Positions 22,612-30,856 of a DNA stretch of 37,161 bases are shown in pieces. The number at the start of each line of letters is the position of its first letter. The first letter of the stretch is position 1. The DNA comes from an uncultured Collinsella sp. GTDB taxonomy: Bacteria > Actinomycetota > Coriobacteriia > Coriobacteriales > Coriobacteriaceae. Below the pieces are notes generated by a model. That model saw only the letters and a program-made list of their open reading frames with translations. It searched no databases and was not told the DNA's origin. The stretch covers positions 1 through 37,161 of the forward strand of contig CAKUBM010000021.1 of the NCBI GenBank assembly GCA_934643145.1. The letters run 5' to 3'. The position numbers were made by a program, and so were the translations under genes.

Positions 22612-23955
22612 ATGAGCGAACCCCTGCGCACCGTGAACGTCGGCCTCATCGGTCTGGGAACCGTCGGCGGCGGCGTGGCCCGCCTGATTAAGAGCCACCA
22701 CGATGAGTACCTGGCCGCCTACGGCATCGACCTTAAGCTGACCCGCGCCTGCGCGCTTGCCTGGGAGCAGGCTGAAGCAGCCGGTATTGAGCGCGAGGCC
22801 TTTACGAGTGACTGGCATGATGTCGTCACCGACCCAGCCGTCGATATCGTCGTCGAGCTCATCGGAGGCGAGCACCCCGCGACCGAGATCTTCACCACCG
22901 CCTTCGAGAACGGCAAGCACGTCGTCTCTGCCAACAAGGCCCTGCTGGGCCGTCATGTCGAGACGCTCGCCGAGAAGGCGCGTGAGTGCGGCGTGCAGAT
23001 TAAGTGCGAGGCCAGCTGCGGTGGCGGCATCCCCATCGTCAGCACGCTCGAGCACGACCTGGTGGGTAACAAGATCCTGACCATCGCCGGCATCCTCAAC
23101 GGCACCACCAACTATATCCTGTCGCGCATGGACGCCGAGGGCGCCGATTACGCTGACGTGCTTGCCGACGCGCAGGCCAAGGGCTATGCCGAGGCCGACC
23201 CGTCCGCCGATGTCGACGGCTTCGACGCCGCCAGCAAGACGGCCATCCTCGCCTCCATCGGCTTTGGCACCCGCGTTACCACCGACGATGTGTACCAACA
23301 GGGTATCCGTACCATCGGCGCCGAGGACATCGCCCAGGCCCGCGAGCTCGGCTACACCATCAAGCTGCTGGGCATCGCCCGCAACACCGACGCCGGCGTC
23401 GACGTTCGCGTGCATCCCACGCTCATCCCGGCAGACCATATGCTTGCCAAGGTCAACGGCGCCATGAACGCCGTCTACGTGGTAGGCGACGCCGTGGGCG
23501 AGACCATGTTCTACGGCGCGGGCGCAGGCTCCTTCCCCACCGCGAGCGCCGTCGTGGGCGATATCCTGTCGCTCTCCGAGCAGATCAGCCGCGGCGTGGC
23601 TCCGCTGCCCGAGATTGAGCCCTATGGCCACAACCTCACCTTTAAGCCCATGGACGAGCTCCAGACCAAGTACTATGTGCGCCTGAAGGTCGCCGACCGC
23701 GTGGGCGCCCTGTCAGAGACGGTCGACATCTTTGCCAAGCACAACATCTCGATCTCGCTCATCAACCAGGTCGAGGACGGCAAGTCGGGCGTCAGCGATG
23801 CCTGCTCGGTCATCTTCCTGACGCACCGCGCGCTCGAGAAGGACGTCCAGGCTGCCGCCGCCGAGCTTGCCAGCGTCGACTGCGTGGCCGAGGTCGCCAA
23901 CGTCCTGCGTATCGAGGACGTCGAGGCCTGGACCGAAGGCGTCATGGCCAACTAA
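22612..23955 (+). CDS. hom: Homoserine dehydrogenase
   Basis: Hom reduces aspartate semialdehyde to homoserine, the branch point to threonine and methionine. The 447-residue protein has an N-terminal dinucleotide-binding motif GLIGLGTVGGGVA, the conserved VVSANKALL, the substrate-binding ILNGTTNYIL, and DPSADVDGFDAASKTAI with the catalytic Lys. A C-terminal ACT domain (about 355-435, starting KYYVRLKVADRVGALSE) suggests feedback control by threonine. The length fits monofunctional ACT-containing enzymes. The ATG at 22612 has AAGGAG upstream. A TAGAAT at about 22551-22556 may be the -10 box. It is followed by a strong terminator, so it is probably monocistronic. Confidence 0.96.
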   Translation: MSEPLRTVNVGLIGLGTVGGGVARLIKSHHDEYLAAYGIDLKLTRACALAWEQAEAAGIEREAFTSDWHDVVTDPAVDIVVELIGGEHPATEIFTTAFENGKHVVSANKALLGRHVETLAEKARECGVQIKCEASCGGGIPIVSTLEHDLVGNKILTIAGILNGTTNYILSRMDAEGADYADVLADAQAKGYAEADPSADVDGFDAASKTAILASIGFGTRVTTDDVYQQGIRTIGAEDIAQARELGYTIKLLGIARNTDAGVDVRVHPTLIPADHMLAKVNGAMNAVYVVGDAVGETMFYGAGAGSFPTASAVVGDILSLSEQISRGVAPLPEIEPYGHNLTFKPMDELQTKYYVRLKVADRVGALSETVDIFAKHNISISLINQVEDGKSGVSDACSVIFLTHRALEKDVQAAAAELASVDCVAEVANVLRIEDVEAWTEGVMAN

Positions 23956-23986
23956 CCCAACGCTCGCCTAGCAATACGCGCCTTGA

Positions 23987-24021
23987 GGGCTCCCGTCCGA
24001 TGTGGGACGGGAGCCCTTTTG
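23987..24021 (+). terminator. Rho-independent terminator of hom
   Basis: A perfect 12-bp stem (23987-23998 with 24005-24016) with a six-base loop is followed by TTTTGT. It lies about 30 bp after the hom stop. Confidence 0.85.
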
Positions 24022-24169
24022 TCACCCGCCCTAAGCACAACGGCAGAGCATATTTGCGCGAGCCGCTCATCGGTAACGCGGGCTACCGTTCACCGATATG
24101 CAAACGCGACCGATTCCGGCTACCGCTACGCTGTGCTGCGAATGTCCGCCCGCGATGAGAGGAAGCACC

Positions 24170-24919
24170 ATGTTGCTCGAGGGCAAGAAAGCAATCATCA
24201 CCGGAGGCACGCGCGGTATCGGCTATGCCATCGCCTGCCGTTTTATCGAGGAAGGCGCTGCCGTCACCGTTTTTGGCTCGCGCCAGGAGACTGCCGACGC
24301 GGCCGTTGAGAAGCTGGCAGCCGCCTATCCCGACGCGAAGGTCTGGGGCCGCTCCTGCGACCTCACCTCGCTCGGAGCCGTGACCGAGGCCTTTACCCAG
24401 GCTGCCGCCGACATGGGCGGCTTGGACACGGTCGTCAACAATGCCGGCATCTCCCAGCGCTCGCCGCTCCTTAACTATACGGCCGAGGAGTTCGCAAAGG
24501 TCATGGACCTTAACGTCGTCGCCGTCTTTAACGGTCACCAGGCTGCCGCCAAGATCATGACTGAGGCAGGTCATGGCGGCACCATCACCACCACGAGTTC
24601 GATGGTCGCCAAGTACGGTCAGCCCTCCGGCGTTGGCTATCCCACGTCCAAGTTTGCCGTCAACGGTATGGTCCAGTCGCTCTCGCGCGAGCTCGCCCCC
24701 ATGGGCATTCGCGTCAATGCCGTCGCACCCGGCGTGACCAAGACCGATATGGTCGCCAACCTGCCCGAAGAGGTCATCAAGCCCATCATCGCCACCATTC
24801 CGCTGGGTCGCATGGGCGAGCCCGAGGATGTCGCCAACGCCTTTGTTTTCCTGGCGAGCGACATGTCCTCCTACGTCACGGGCGCGGTGCTCCCCGTCGA
24901 CGGAGCAGCCCGCTCCTAA
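24170..24919 (+). CDS. Short-chain dehydrogenase, BaiA (3-alpha-HSDH)-like
   Basis: The 249-residue protein is a classical SDR. It shows TGGTRGIG (11-18) for cofactor binding, NNAG (90-93), Ser144, Tyr157 and Lys161 of the catalytic set, and a C-terminus ending VDGAARS. From memory of the BaiA proteins of clostridial bile-acid operons, the length and several segments (SGVGYP-x-SK, VAPGV-x-x-TDM, EPE-x-VAN) agree well, so a 3-alpha-hydroxysteroid dehydrogenase is a reasonable guess. A generic FabG-like or sugar dehydrogenase cannot be excluded. The beta-2 end reads FGSR (35-38); the Arg favours NADP(H). The ATG at 24170 has GAGAGGAAG upstream; the frame is open from 24098. No other bai gene is present. 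Confidence 0.75.
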   Translation: MLLEGKKAIITGGTRGIGYAIACRFIEEGAAVTVFGSRQETADAAVEKLAAAYPDAKVWGRSCDLTSLGAVTEAFTQAAADMGGLDTVVNNAGISQRSPLLNYTAEEFAKVMDLNVVAVFNGHQAAAKIMTEAGHGGTITTTSSMVAKYGQPSGVGYPTSKFAVNGMVQSLSRELAPMGIRVNAVAPGVTKTDMVANLPEEVIKPIIATIPLGRMGEPEDVANAFVFLASDMSSYVTGAVLPVDGAARS

Positions 24920-24965
24920 AGGTCGAAAGTTTCGGCTTCGAACCTCAACGGAGCTCAACGCAAAA

Positions 24966-25011
24966 GGCGCGCTGCCTGCATCAACTGCAGGCAGCGCGCC
25001 TTGTTCTGTTT
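24966..25011. terminator. Bidirectional terminator
   Basis: A perfect 15-bp stem (24966-24980 with 24986-25000) has a five-base loop. TTGTTCTGTTT follows on the plus strand and CCTTTT on the minus strand, so it can end both the SDR gene and transcription from the antiporter side. Confidence 0.85.
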
Positions 25012-25015
25012 ATAA

Positions 25016-25248
25016 GGGAAACTGCGTCCCGGCATTTCAGCCCAAAACGGGACGCAGTTTCCCTCAGGGCCTTCTTTCGGAAACTATGTCCCATTCTGGG
25101 CGCGGATTCTGGGACACACTTTCCGCAACGGGCCTCTCGCGGAAACTGCATCCCACTCTGAGCGCCCATTCCGGGACACAGTTTCCCAACGGTCCCCGTT
25201 TCGGAAACCACATCCCGTTCCGAGCCTTCAAAGCGGGACGCGGCTTCC
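25016..25248. repeat. Array of eight 14-base boxes in alternating orientation
   Basis: Boxes resembling GGAAACTGCGTCCC occur at 25016 (16 bp with flank), 25079, 25141 and 25203, and inverted copies end at 25063, 25124, 25186 and 25248. Each forward/inverted pair makes a long hairpin with a 16-18 base loop, and pairs are separated by 15-16 bases. The full unit therefore repeats every 62-63 bp and boxes every 30-33 bp. Loops and linkers differ in sequence. The array fills the space between a terminator and the antiporter stop codon. The first hairpin is perfect over 16 bp; the others have up to a few mismatches. Confidence 0.9.
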
Positions 25249-25263
25249 CCGAGAGAGTATCGA

Positions 25264-26826
25264 CTACTTACCGTCGTCGTCCTCGGCTTCTTCTCTTGCA
25301 TAGAGCTCCAGCATGCGGCGGCGGTATTCGCGCACGGCGAGCTTGGCGCGCTCCAGGCGGCGACGCTCGCGCGGAGTCAGCTCGGACGGGTCGACCTCGT
25401 CTCCATAGGTCTTGTCGGCAAGCAGGTGCGCCGCGTCCACGATGCGGGCATCGATGTGGCCGCTCGCCGCCTCGGCGGAAAGACGCTCGGCAATCGTATC
25501 GAGCGTAGGCAGGCCCTCGAATACGCGACCGTGGCCATGCGAGGTCAGCAGCTCGTGCTCTCGTGCGAGCAGACTCGCCAAATCGTGATGGGCACGCAGG
25601 ATATCGAGTGCCTCGGCAGGGCGCTCAGCGACCTCTGCCACGGCGGCGACCGGCGCGGCGTCGACCACGCGGTAGAAGAGCTGCGCGAGCAGCGGCATCA
25701 AGAACACCGTGATGGCGCCGGCGGCAACCATGACCGACGCAATATCTTGCGACAGCGCGCCCGCGTTGACGGCAACGCTCGTCACGGCAACGATGATCGG
25801 CAGGGCCGTGGTGCAGTAGAGCGCCACGGTAATGCGGCCATACGCCGAGACATCGCGCGTCGCAGGACAAATGCTCATAGAGACAAGAATCGGCACCGCG
25901 CGAATGATCAGCAGCGCCACGATAAAGCCCACGAGCAGCCCGGGGCGCGACGCCACGGCCGTCAGGTCGATCTTTGCGCCCGATACGGTAAAGAACACCG
26001 GAATCAAAAAGCCGTAGGCCAGGCCGTCGAGCTTGGTCTCGAGCGTATGGTTGCCCTCGGGGATGATATAGCGCAGGACAAAGCCGGCGGCAAAAGAACC
26101 CAACACGATGTCGAGATCAAAGACGGCCGAGAACGCCACGAGCGTGACCAGGATGAGCACCGTCAGGCGCACGAAGGTCTGCGACGTGGTATCGGCACGT
26201 TCCTCGACAAACGCAAAGAAGCGGCTGCCGACGCGCTTGGAGCGGCTAGGGACCACGGCCAGCAACACGCAAACCGCCGCAAACAAGCCAAGGATTACGA
26301 GCGTTTGGATGCCAGTGCGGGCAGACAGCAACACCGACATGGCGAGCACGGGCCCAAGTTCGCCCCAAGTGCCATACGCGAGAATCGAGTCGCCCACGCG
26401 TGTGCCGGTGAGCGAACGCTCACGCATGATGGGCACGAGCGTGCCGAGCGCCGTAGAAGTGAGGGCAAGCGTCACGGCGATACCGTCGAAATGACTGACC
26501 GAGAACCACGGGGTAAAGCGCACGGCAAGCCAGGCGATACCAAACGTGACGACCCACGTCGCCAAGCCGTAGCGCCCCTCGACGCCCGTGATGCTCTTGG
26601 GGTCGACCTCAAAGCCGGCAAGCAGGAACAAGAAGGCCAGACCGAGCTCGGACACAAGCGAGACCTCGGCATCTACATGGATGACGCCGAGCATATGGGG
26701 TCCCAGCACCGCGCCGAGCACGAGCAAAAAGACCGTCTCGGGAACGGGTTTTCCAGGAATCGCCGAGGCGATAAAAGGACTCGCAAAGGCCACGAGTGCG
26801 ATGATGGCGAGCGAAACGAATGCCAT
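25264..26826 (-). CDS. Cation:proton antiporter, CPA2/KefB type
   Basis: The 520-residue protein has about twelve membrane segments over residues 1-385 with motifs of the Na+/H+ exchanger domain, including PETVFLLVLGAVLGPHMLG, ELGLAFLFLLAGFEVD and ALTSTALGTLVPIMRE. It exchanges sodium or potassium for protons at the cytoplasmic membrane; the ion cannot be fixed from sequence. The C-terminal 130 residues are hydrophilic and charged, ending ELYAREEAEDDDGK, and no NAD-binding RCK domain is seen, unlike KefB/KefC proper. The ATG at 26826 has GAGAAAGG upstream. It is divergent from purL, with 184 bp between the start codons. Confidence 0.87.
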   Translation of the reverse strand: MAFVSLAIIALVAFASPFIASAIPGKPVPETVFLLVLGAVLGPHMLGVIHVDAEVSLVSELGLAFLFLLAGFEVDPKSITGVEGRYGLATWVVTFGIAWLAVRFTPWFSVSHFDGIAVTLALTSTALGTLVPIMRERSLTGTRVGDSILAYGTWGELGPVLAMSVLLSARTGIQTLVILGLFAAVCVLLAVVPSRSKRVGSRFFAFVEERADTTSQTFVRLTVLILVTLVAFSAVFDLDIVLGSFAAGFVLRYIIPEGNHTLETKLDGLAYGFLIPVFFTVSGAKIDLTAVASRPGLLVGFIVALLIIRAVPILVSMSICPATRDVSAYGRITVALYCTTALPIIVAVTSVAVNAGALSQDIASVMVAAGAITVFLMPLLAQLFYRVVDAAPVAAVAEVAERPAEALDILRAHHDLASLLAREHELLTSHGHGRVFEGLPTLDTIAERLSAEAASGHIDARIVDAAHLLADKTYGDEVDPSELTPRERRRLERAKLAVREYRRRMLELYAREEAEDDDGK

Positions 26827-26906
26827 GTGATGCCTTTCTCTTGTTTGAGCCCCACTGTAGCACCCTCGCCGTCCTCAACGCGCCGCGAGCTGTCGTATCA
26901 TAGTGA

Positions 26907-26956
26907 GGTTTACAAACATGTGGCTCAAGGCGACCGCGAGGCTTGCCCCGTAAACC
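26907..26956 (+). promoter_or_regulatory. Inverted repeat in the purL leader
   Basis: GGTTTAC (26907-26913) and GTAAACC (26950-26956) can close a stem around a 36-base loop that contains CAAG/CTTG. A possible -10 box, TATCAT, is at 26896-26901, so the element would lie at the very 5' end of the mRNA. I do not recognise a known purine, PRPP or glutamine riboswitch in it. It may be a binding site or structured leader. Confidence 0.35.
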
Positions 26957-27010
26957 GACCGCTGCCGCATACCGTACCGTACGCCCAACCGATCAGGAAG
27001 GCAGGAACCA

Positions 27011-30000
27011 ATGGTCTCTCGTATCTACGTGGAGAAGAAACCCGGGTTCGACGTCGAGGCTCAGCAGCTCAAGGGCGAGCTGACCGAGATTCTCGGCATC
27101 AAGGGCATCGAGGCCCTGAGGATCATCAACCGCTACGACGTCGAGGGCATCGACGAGGAGCTTTTCCGCTCCTGCGTGCCGACCGTCTTTAGCGAGCCCC
27201 AGGTCGATGTGACCTACGACGAGCTCCCCGCAAGCGATGGCGCCGTCTTTGCCGTCGAATTCCTGCCTGGCCAGTTTGACCAGCGCGCCGACTCCGCCAG
27301 CGAGTGCGTGCAGCTCATCAGCCAGGGCGAGCGCCCCGCCGTGCGCTCCGCCAAGGTCTATATGATCTCGGGCGCTCTGGACGAGGCCGCAATCGAGGCC
27401 ATCAAGCACTACGTGGTGAACCCCGTCGAGGCGCGCATCGCCTCGCTCGACCTGCCCAAGACACTGTACATGGAGACCCCCGAGCCTGCGCCCGTCGAGG
27501 TGCTCGACGGCTTCCGCGAGCTCGATGAAGCCGGCCTTGCCGCCTTTATCGCCGAACGCGGTCTTGCCATGGACGAGGCGGACATCGCCTTCTGCCAGCA
27601 GTACTTCCACGATGAGGATCGCGACCCCACCATCACCGAGATCCGCGTGATCGACACCTACTGGTCCGATCACTGCCGCCACACCACCTTCGGCACCGTC
27701 CTGGACGACGTGACGATCGACGACGCCGTGGTGCAGCAGGCCTTCGACCGCTATATGGAGATGCGCCACGAGCTCGGTCGCGACGCCAAGCCCGTCTGCC
27801 TCATGGACATGGGCACCATCGGCGCCAAATACCTTAAGAAGACCGGCGTCATGACCGATGTCGACGAGTCCGAGGAGATCAACGCCTGCACCGTCAAGGT
27901 AAAGGTCGATGTCGATGGCGAGGACCAGGACTGGCTGTTCCTCTTTAAGAACGAGACCCACAACCACCCGACCGAGATCGAGCCCTTCGGCGGTGCCGCC
28001 ACCTGCGTGGGCGGCGCTATCCGTGACCCGCTCTCGGGCCGCAGCTATGTGTACCAGGCCATGCGCGTCACCGGCGCCGGCGACCCCACCGTCCCGGTTT
28101 CCGAGACGCTCGAGGGCAAGCTGCCGCAGCGTAAGCTCGTGACCACTGCTGCCGCCGGCTACTCCAGCTACGGCAACCAGATCGGCCTTGCCACCGGCCA
28201 GGTCAACGAGCTCTATCACCCCGGCTACGTGGCCAAGCGCATGGAGGTCGGTGCCGTCGTGGGCGCTACCCCGGCAAACCACGTGCGTCGCGAGTGCCCC
28301 GCCCCCACCGACAAAATCATCCTGCTGGGCGGCCGCACCGGCCGTGACGGCATCGGCGGTGCCACCGGCTCATCCAAGACCCAGAACACCGAGTCCATCG
28401 AGACCTCGGGTGCCGAGGTCCAGAAGGGCAACGCCCCGGTCGAGCGCAAGCTGCAGCGCCTCTTCCGCCGCGGCGACGCCTGCCGCCTGATCAAGCGCTG
28501 CAACGACTTTGGCGCCGGCGGCGTCTCGGTCGCCGTGGGTGAGCTTGCCGACGGCCTGTACGTGGACCTGGACACCGTGACCAAGAAGTACGACGGCCTG
28601 GACGGCACCGAGCTCGCTATCTCCGAGTCCCAGGAGCGCATGGCCTGCGCCGTCGCCGACGGTGACGTCGAGGAGTTCATGGGCTACGCCGCCGAAGAGA
28701 ACCTCGAGGCGACCGTTATCGCCGAGGTTACCGCCGAGCCGCGCATGCGCATGGCCTGGAACGGCGTCGCCATCGTCGACCTGTCCCGCGAGTTCCTCAA
28801 CTCCAACGGCGCACCCAAGCACCAGGTCGCCCACGTGTGCGCCCGTAGCGTGTGGCAGCCCAGCTGGGCTGGCACCACGCTTGTCGAGCGCATGACCTCG
28901 CTCGTCACCGACCTCAACGTCGCCTCCAACAAGGGCCTTTCCGAGCGCTTCGACTCCACCATCGGTGCCGCGACCGTACTCATGCCCTTTGGCGGCAAGA
29001 CGCAGCTCACCCCCAGCTCGGCTATGGTCGCCAAGTTCCCCGTGGACGGCGAGACCACCACGGCAAGCGCTATGGCATGGGGCTTCAACCCCTACCTGAT
29101 GGAGGCCGACCAGTTTGCGGGCGCTTACCTGTCCGTGGTCGAGTCCATCGCCAAGCTCGTGGCCGCCGGCTTTGAGCACAAGCGCGCCTATCTCTCCTTC
29201 CAGGAGTACTTCGAGCGCCTGCGCACCGAGGCCGAGCGTTGGGGCAAGCCCATGGCAGCCGTCCTGGGCGCCCTTATGGCCCAGGTCGATCTGGGTGCCG
29301 GCGCCATCGGCGGCAAGGACTCTATGAGCGGCTCGTTTGAGGACGAGGCCGGTGAGCTCAACGTTCCGCCGACCCTGATCAGCTTCGCTGTGGCCGTGGG
29401 CAAGGCCGCTCGCGCCGTCTCCCCCGAGTTCAAGGGCCTCACGCACCGCGTCGTCCGCATCGCCCCCGCCACCTACGGCGAGGACTACCGCCCCGACGCC
29501 CAGCAGCTGCTCGCAGCGTTCGACGCCGTCGAGGCGCTCACCGCTACCGGTGACGCCCTGGCCGTCTCCACGCCCGGCTACGGCTGCGGCGCCGAGAGCC
29601 TCTTTAAGATGTGCGTCGGTAACCAGATCGGTATCGAGCTTGCCGAGGATGTGGACGTGGAGAGCCTCTTCACCCCGCTCTACGGCAGCTTTATCATCGA
29701 GCTTGCCGACGATGCCGAGCTGCCCGAGGTCGCCGACGGCGTTGTCGTCGAGCCCCTGGGCACCACCGTCGAGGGCTATGTCATCGACACCGGCTCCGAG
29801 GTCATCGAACTCTCCGAGCTCCAGGAGGCCTGGGAGAGCGGCATCGAGGGCGTCTTCGCCTACCGCAGCGCCAGCGAGACCGCCGAGGTCGAGACCATCG
29901 ACTTCCGCGCCAAGGATATCCATGTGTACGGTGGCGCCAAGATCGCCCGCCCGCGCGTGGTCATCCCCGTGTTCCCCGGCAACAACTGCGAGTACGACAG

Positions 30001-30757
30001 CGCCCGCGCCTTCCGCGCCGCCGGTGCCGAGGCCGACACCTTCGTAATCAACAACCTCACGCCCGAGGCCGTCGCCGAGAGCACCCATGAGCTTGCCCGC
30101 CGCATCCGTGCAAGCCAGATCGTCATGATCCCCGGCGGCTTCTCGGGCGGCGATGAGCCCGACGGCTCCGCTAAGTTCATCACGGCGTTCTTCCGCGCCC
30201 CCGAGGTCACCGAGGCCGTCCGCGACCTGCTCAAGGCCCGCGATGGCCTGATGCTGGGCATCTGCAACGGCTTCCAGGCCCTGGTCAAGCTCGGTCTGGT
30301 GCCCTACGGTGACATCGTCGACGCCACGCCCGATGCGCCCACGCTGACGTTCAACACCATCGGCCGCCACCAGAGCCGTCTGGTGCGCACCCGCATCTCG
30401 TCCAACCTGTCCCCGTGGCTGTCGCAGTGCAGCCTCGACGACCCCTACACCGTCGCCATCAGCCACGGCGAGGGCCGCTTTGTCGCCAACGACGAGGTGC
30501 TCGCCCAGCTCATCGCCAACGGTCAGGTCGCCACGCAATACGTGGGCGAGGACGGCAAGCCGAGCATGGATCTTTCCGTCAACCCCAACGGCTCGGCGCT
30601 CGCCATCGAGGGCATCACGAGTCCCGACGGCCGTGTCCTGGGCAAGATGGGCCACGCCGAGCGTCGCGGCGACAACCTGTACCGCAACGTGCCCGAGCAT
30701 GTCCCCGGCGATAAGTTCATGCCGATCTTTGAGAGCGGCGTAGCTTACTTCGCCTAA
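27011..30757 (+). CDS. purL: Phosphoribosylformylglycinamidine synthase, fused PurL-PurQ type
   Basis: This enzyme converts FGAR, glutamine and ATP to FGAM in step four of purine synthesis. The 1248-residue protein carries all parts in one chain: an N-terminal PurS-like region, a linker leading to YWSDHCRHTTF, the two ATP-binding PurM-like halves (KNETHNHPTEIEPFGGAATC, NDFGAGGVSVAVGELADGL, GGKDSMSGS), and a C-terminal class I glutaminase (about 975-1248) with the nucleophile Cys in LGICNGFQALVK and HGEGRF. Small-subunit Gram-positive bacteria instead use separate purS, purL and purQ. The ATG at 27011 follows GGAAGGCAGGAA. No other pur gene lies in the window. Confidence 0.96.
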   Translation: MVSRIYVEKKPGFDVEAQQLKGELTEILGIKGIEALRIINRYDVEGIDEELFRSCVPTVFSEPQVDVTYDELPASDGAVFAVEFLPGQFDQRADSASECVQLISQGERPAVRSAKVYMISGALDEAAIEAIKHYVVNPVEARIASLDLPKTLYMETPEPAPVEVLDGFRELDEAGLAAFIAERGLAMDEADIAFCQQYFHDEDRDPTITEIRVIDTYWSDHCRHTTFGTVLDDVTIDDAVVQQAFDRYMEMRHELGRDAKPVCLMDMGTIGAKYLKKTGVMTDVDESEEINACTVKVKVDVDGEDQDWLFLFKNETHNHPTEIEPFGGAATCVGGAIRDPLSGRSYVYQAMRVTGAGDPTVPVSETLEGKLPQRKLVTTAAAGYSSYGNQIGLATGQVNELYHPGYVAKRMEVGAVVGATPANHVRRECPAPTDKIILLGGRTGRDGIGGATGSSKTQNTESIETSGAEVQKGNAPVERKLQRLFRRGDACRLIKRCNDFGAGGVSVAVGELADGLYVDLDTVTKKYDGLDGTELAISESQERMACAVADGDVEEFMGYAAEENLEATVIAEVTAEPRMRMAWNGVAIVDLSREFLNSNGAPKHQVAHVCARSVWQPSWAGTTLVERMTSLVTDLNVASNKGLSERFDSTIGAATVLMPFGGKTQLTPSSAMVAKFPVDGETTTASAMAWGFNPYLMEADQFAGAYLSVVESIAKLVAAGFEHKRAYLSFQEYFERLRTEAERWGKPMAAVLGALMAQVDLGAGAIGGKDSMSGSFEDEAGELNVPPTLISFAVAVGKAARAVSPEFKGLTHRVVRIAPATYGEDYRPDAQQLLAAFDAVEALTATGDALAVSTPGYGCGAESLFKMCVGNQIGIELAEDVDVESLFTPLYGSFIIELADDAELPEVADGVVVEPLGTTVEGYVIDTGSEVIELSELQEAWESGIEGVFAYRSASETAEVETIDFRAKDIHVYGGAKIARPRVVIPVFPGNNCEYDSARAFRAAGAEADTFVINNLTPEAVAESTHELARRIRASQIVMIPGGFSGGDEPDGSAKFITAFFRAPEVTEAVRDLLKARDGLMLGICNGFQALVKLGLVPYGDIVDATPDAPTLTFNTIGRHQSRLVRTRISSNLSPWLSQCSLDDPYTVAISHGEGRFVANDEVLAQLIANGQVATQYVGEDGKPSMDLSVNPNGSALAIEGITSPDGRVLGKMGHAERRGDNLYRNVPEHVPGDKFMPIFESGVAYFA

Positions 30758-30794
30758 ACCTTTCCCTTCGGGTACAATCCCATCGGGTAACAAC

Positions 30795-30831
30795 ACCCGC
30801 CACCGGCACTCCCGGTGGCGGGTTCTTTTTT
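30795..30831 (+). terminator. Terminator after purL
   Basis: ACCCGCCACCGG (30795-30806) pairs perfectly with 30812-30823 around CACTC, followed by TCTTTTTT. It separates purL from the EamA gene. A TACAAT (30773-30778) lies just before it and might be a -10 box, in which case the hairpin would sit in the EamA leader. Confidence 0.85.
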
Positions 30832-30856
30832 GCTTCGCGCATGTAGGAAGGACACC

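Noticed and set aside
25016..25248. CRISPR array
   Set aside because: The boxes are only 14 bases, alternate in orientation, have 15-18 base spacers, and no cas gene is near.
25264..26826. Glutathione-gated KefB/KefC potassium efflux system
   Set aside because: The RCK/NAD-binding domain is absent and there is no KefF/KefG partner, so only a generic CPA2 antiporter is supported.
26902..27010. Known purine or PRPP riboswitch before purL
   Set aside because: I could not find the conserved core of either class; only a simple inverted repeat is visible.
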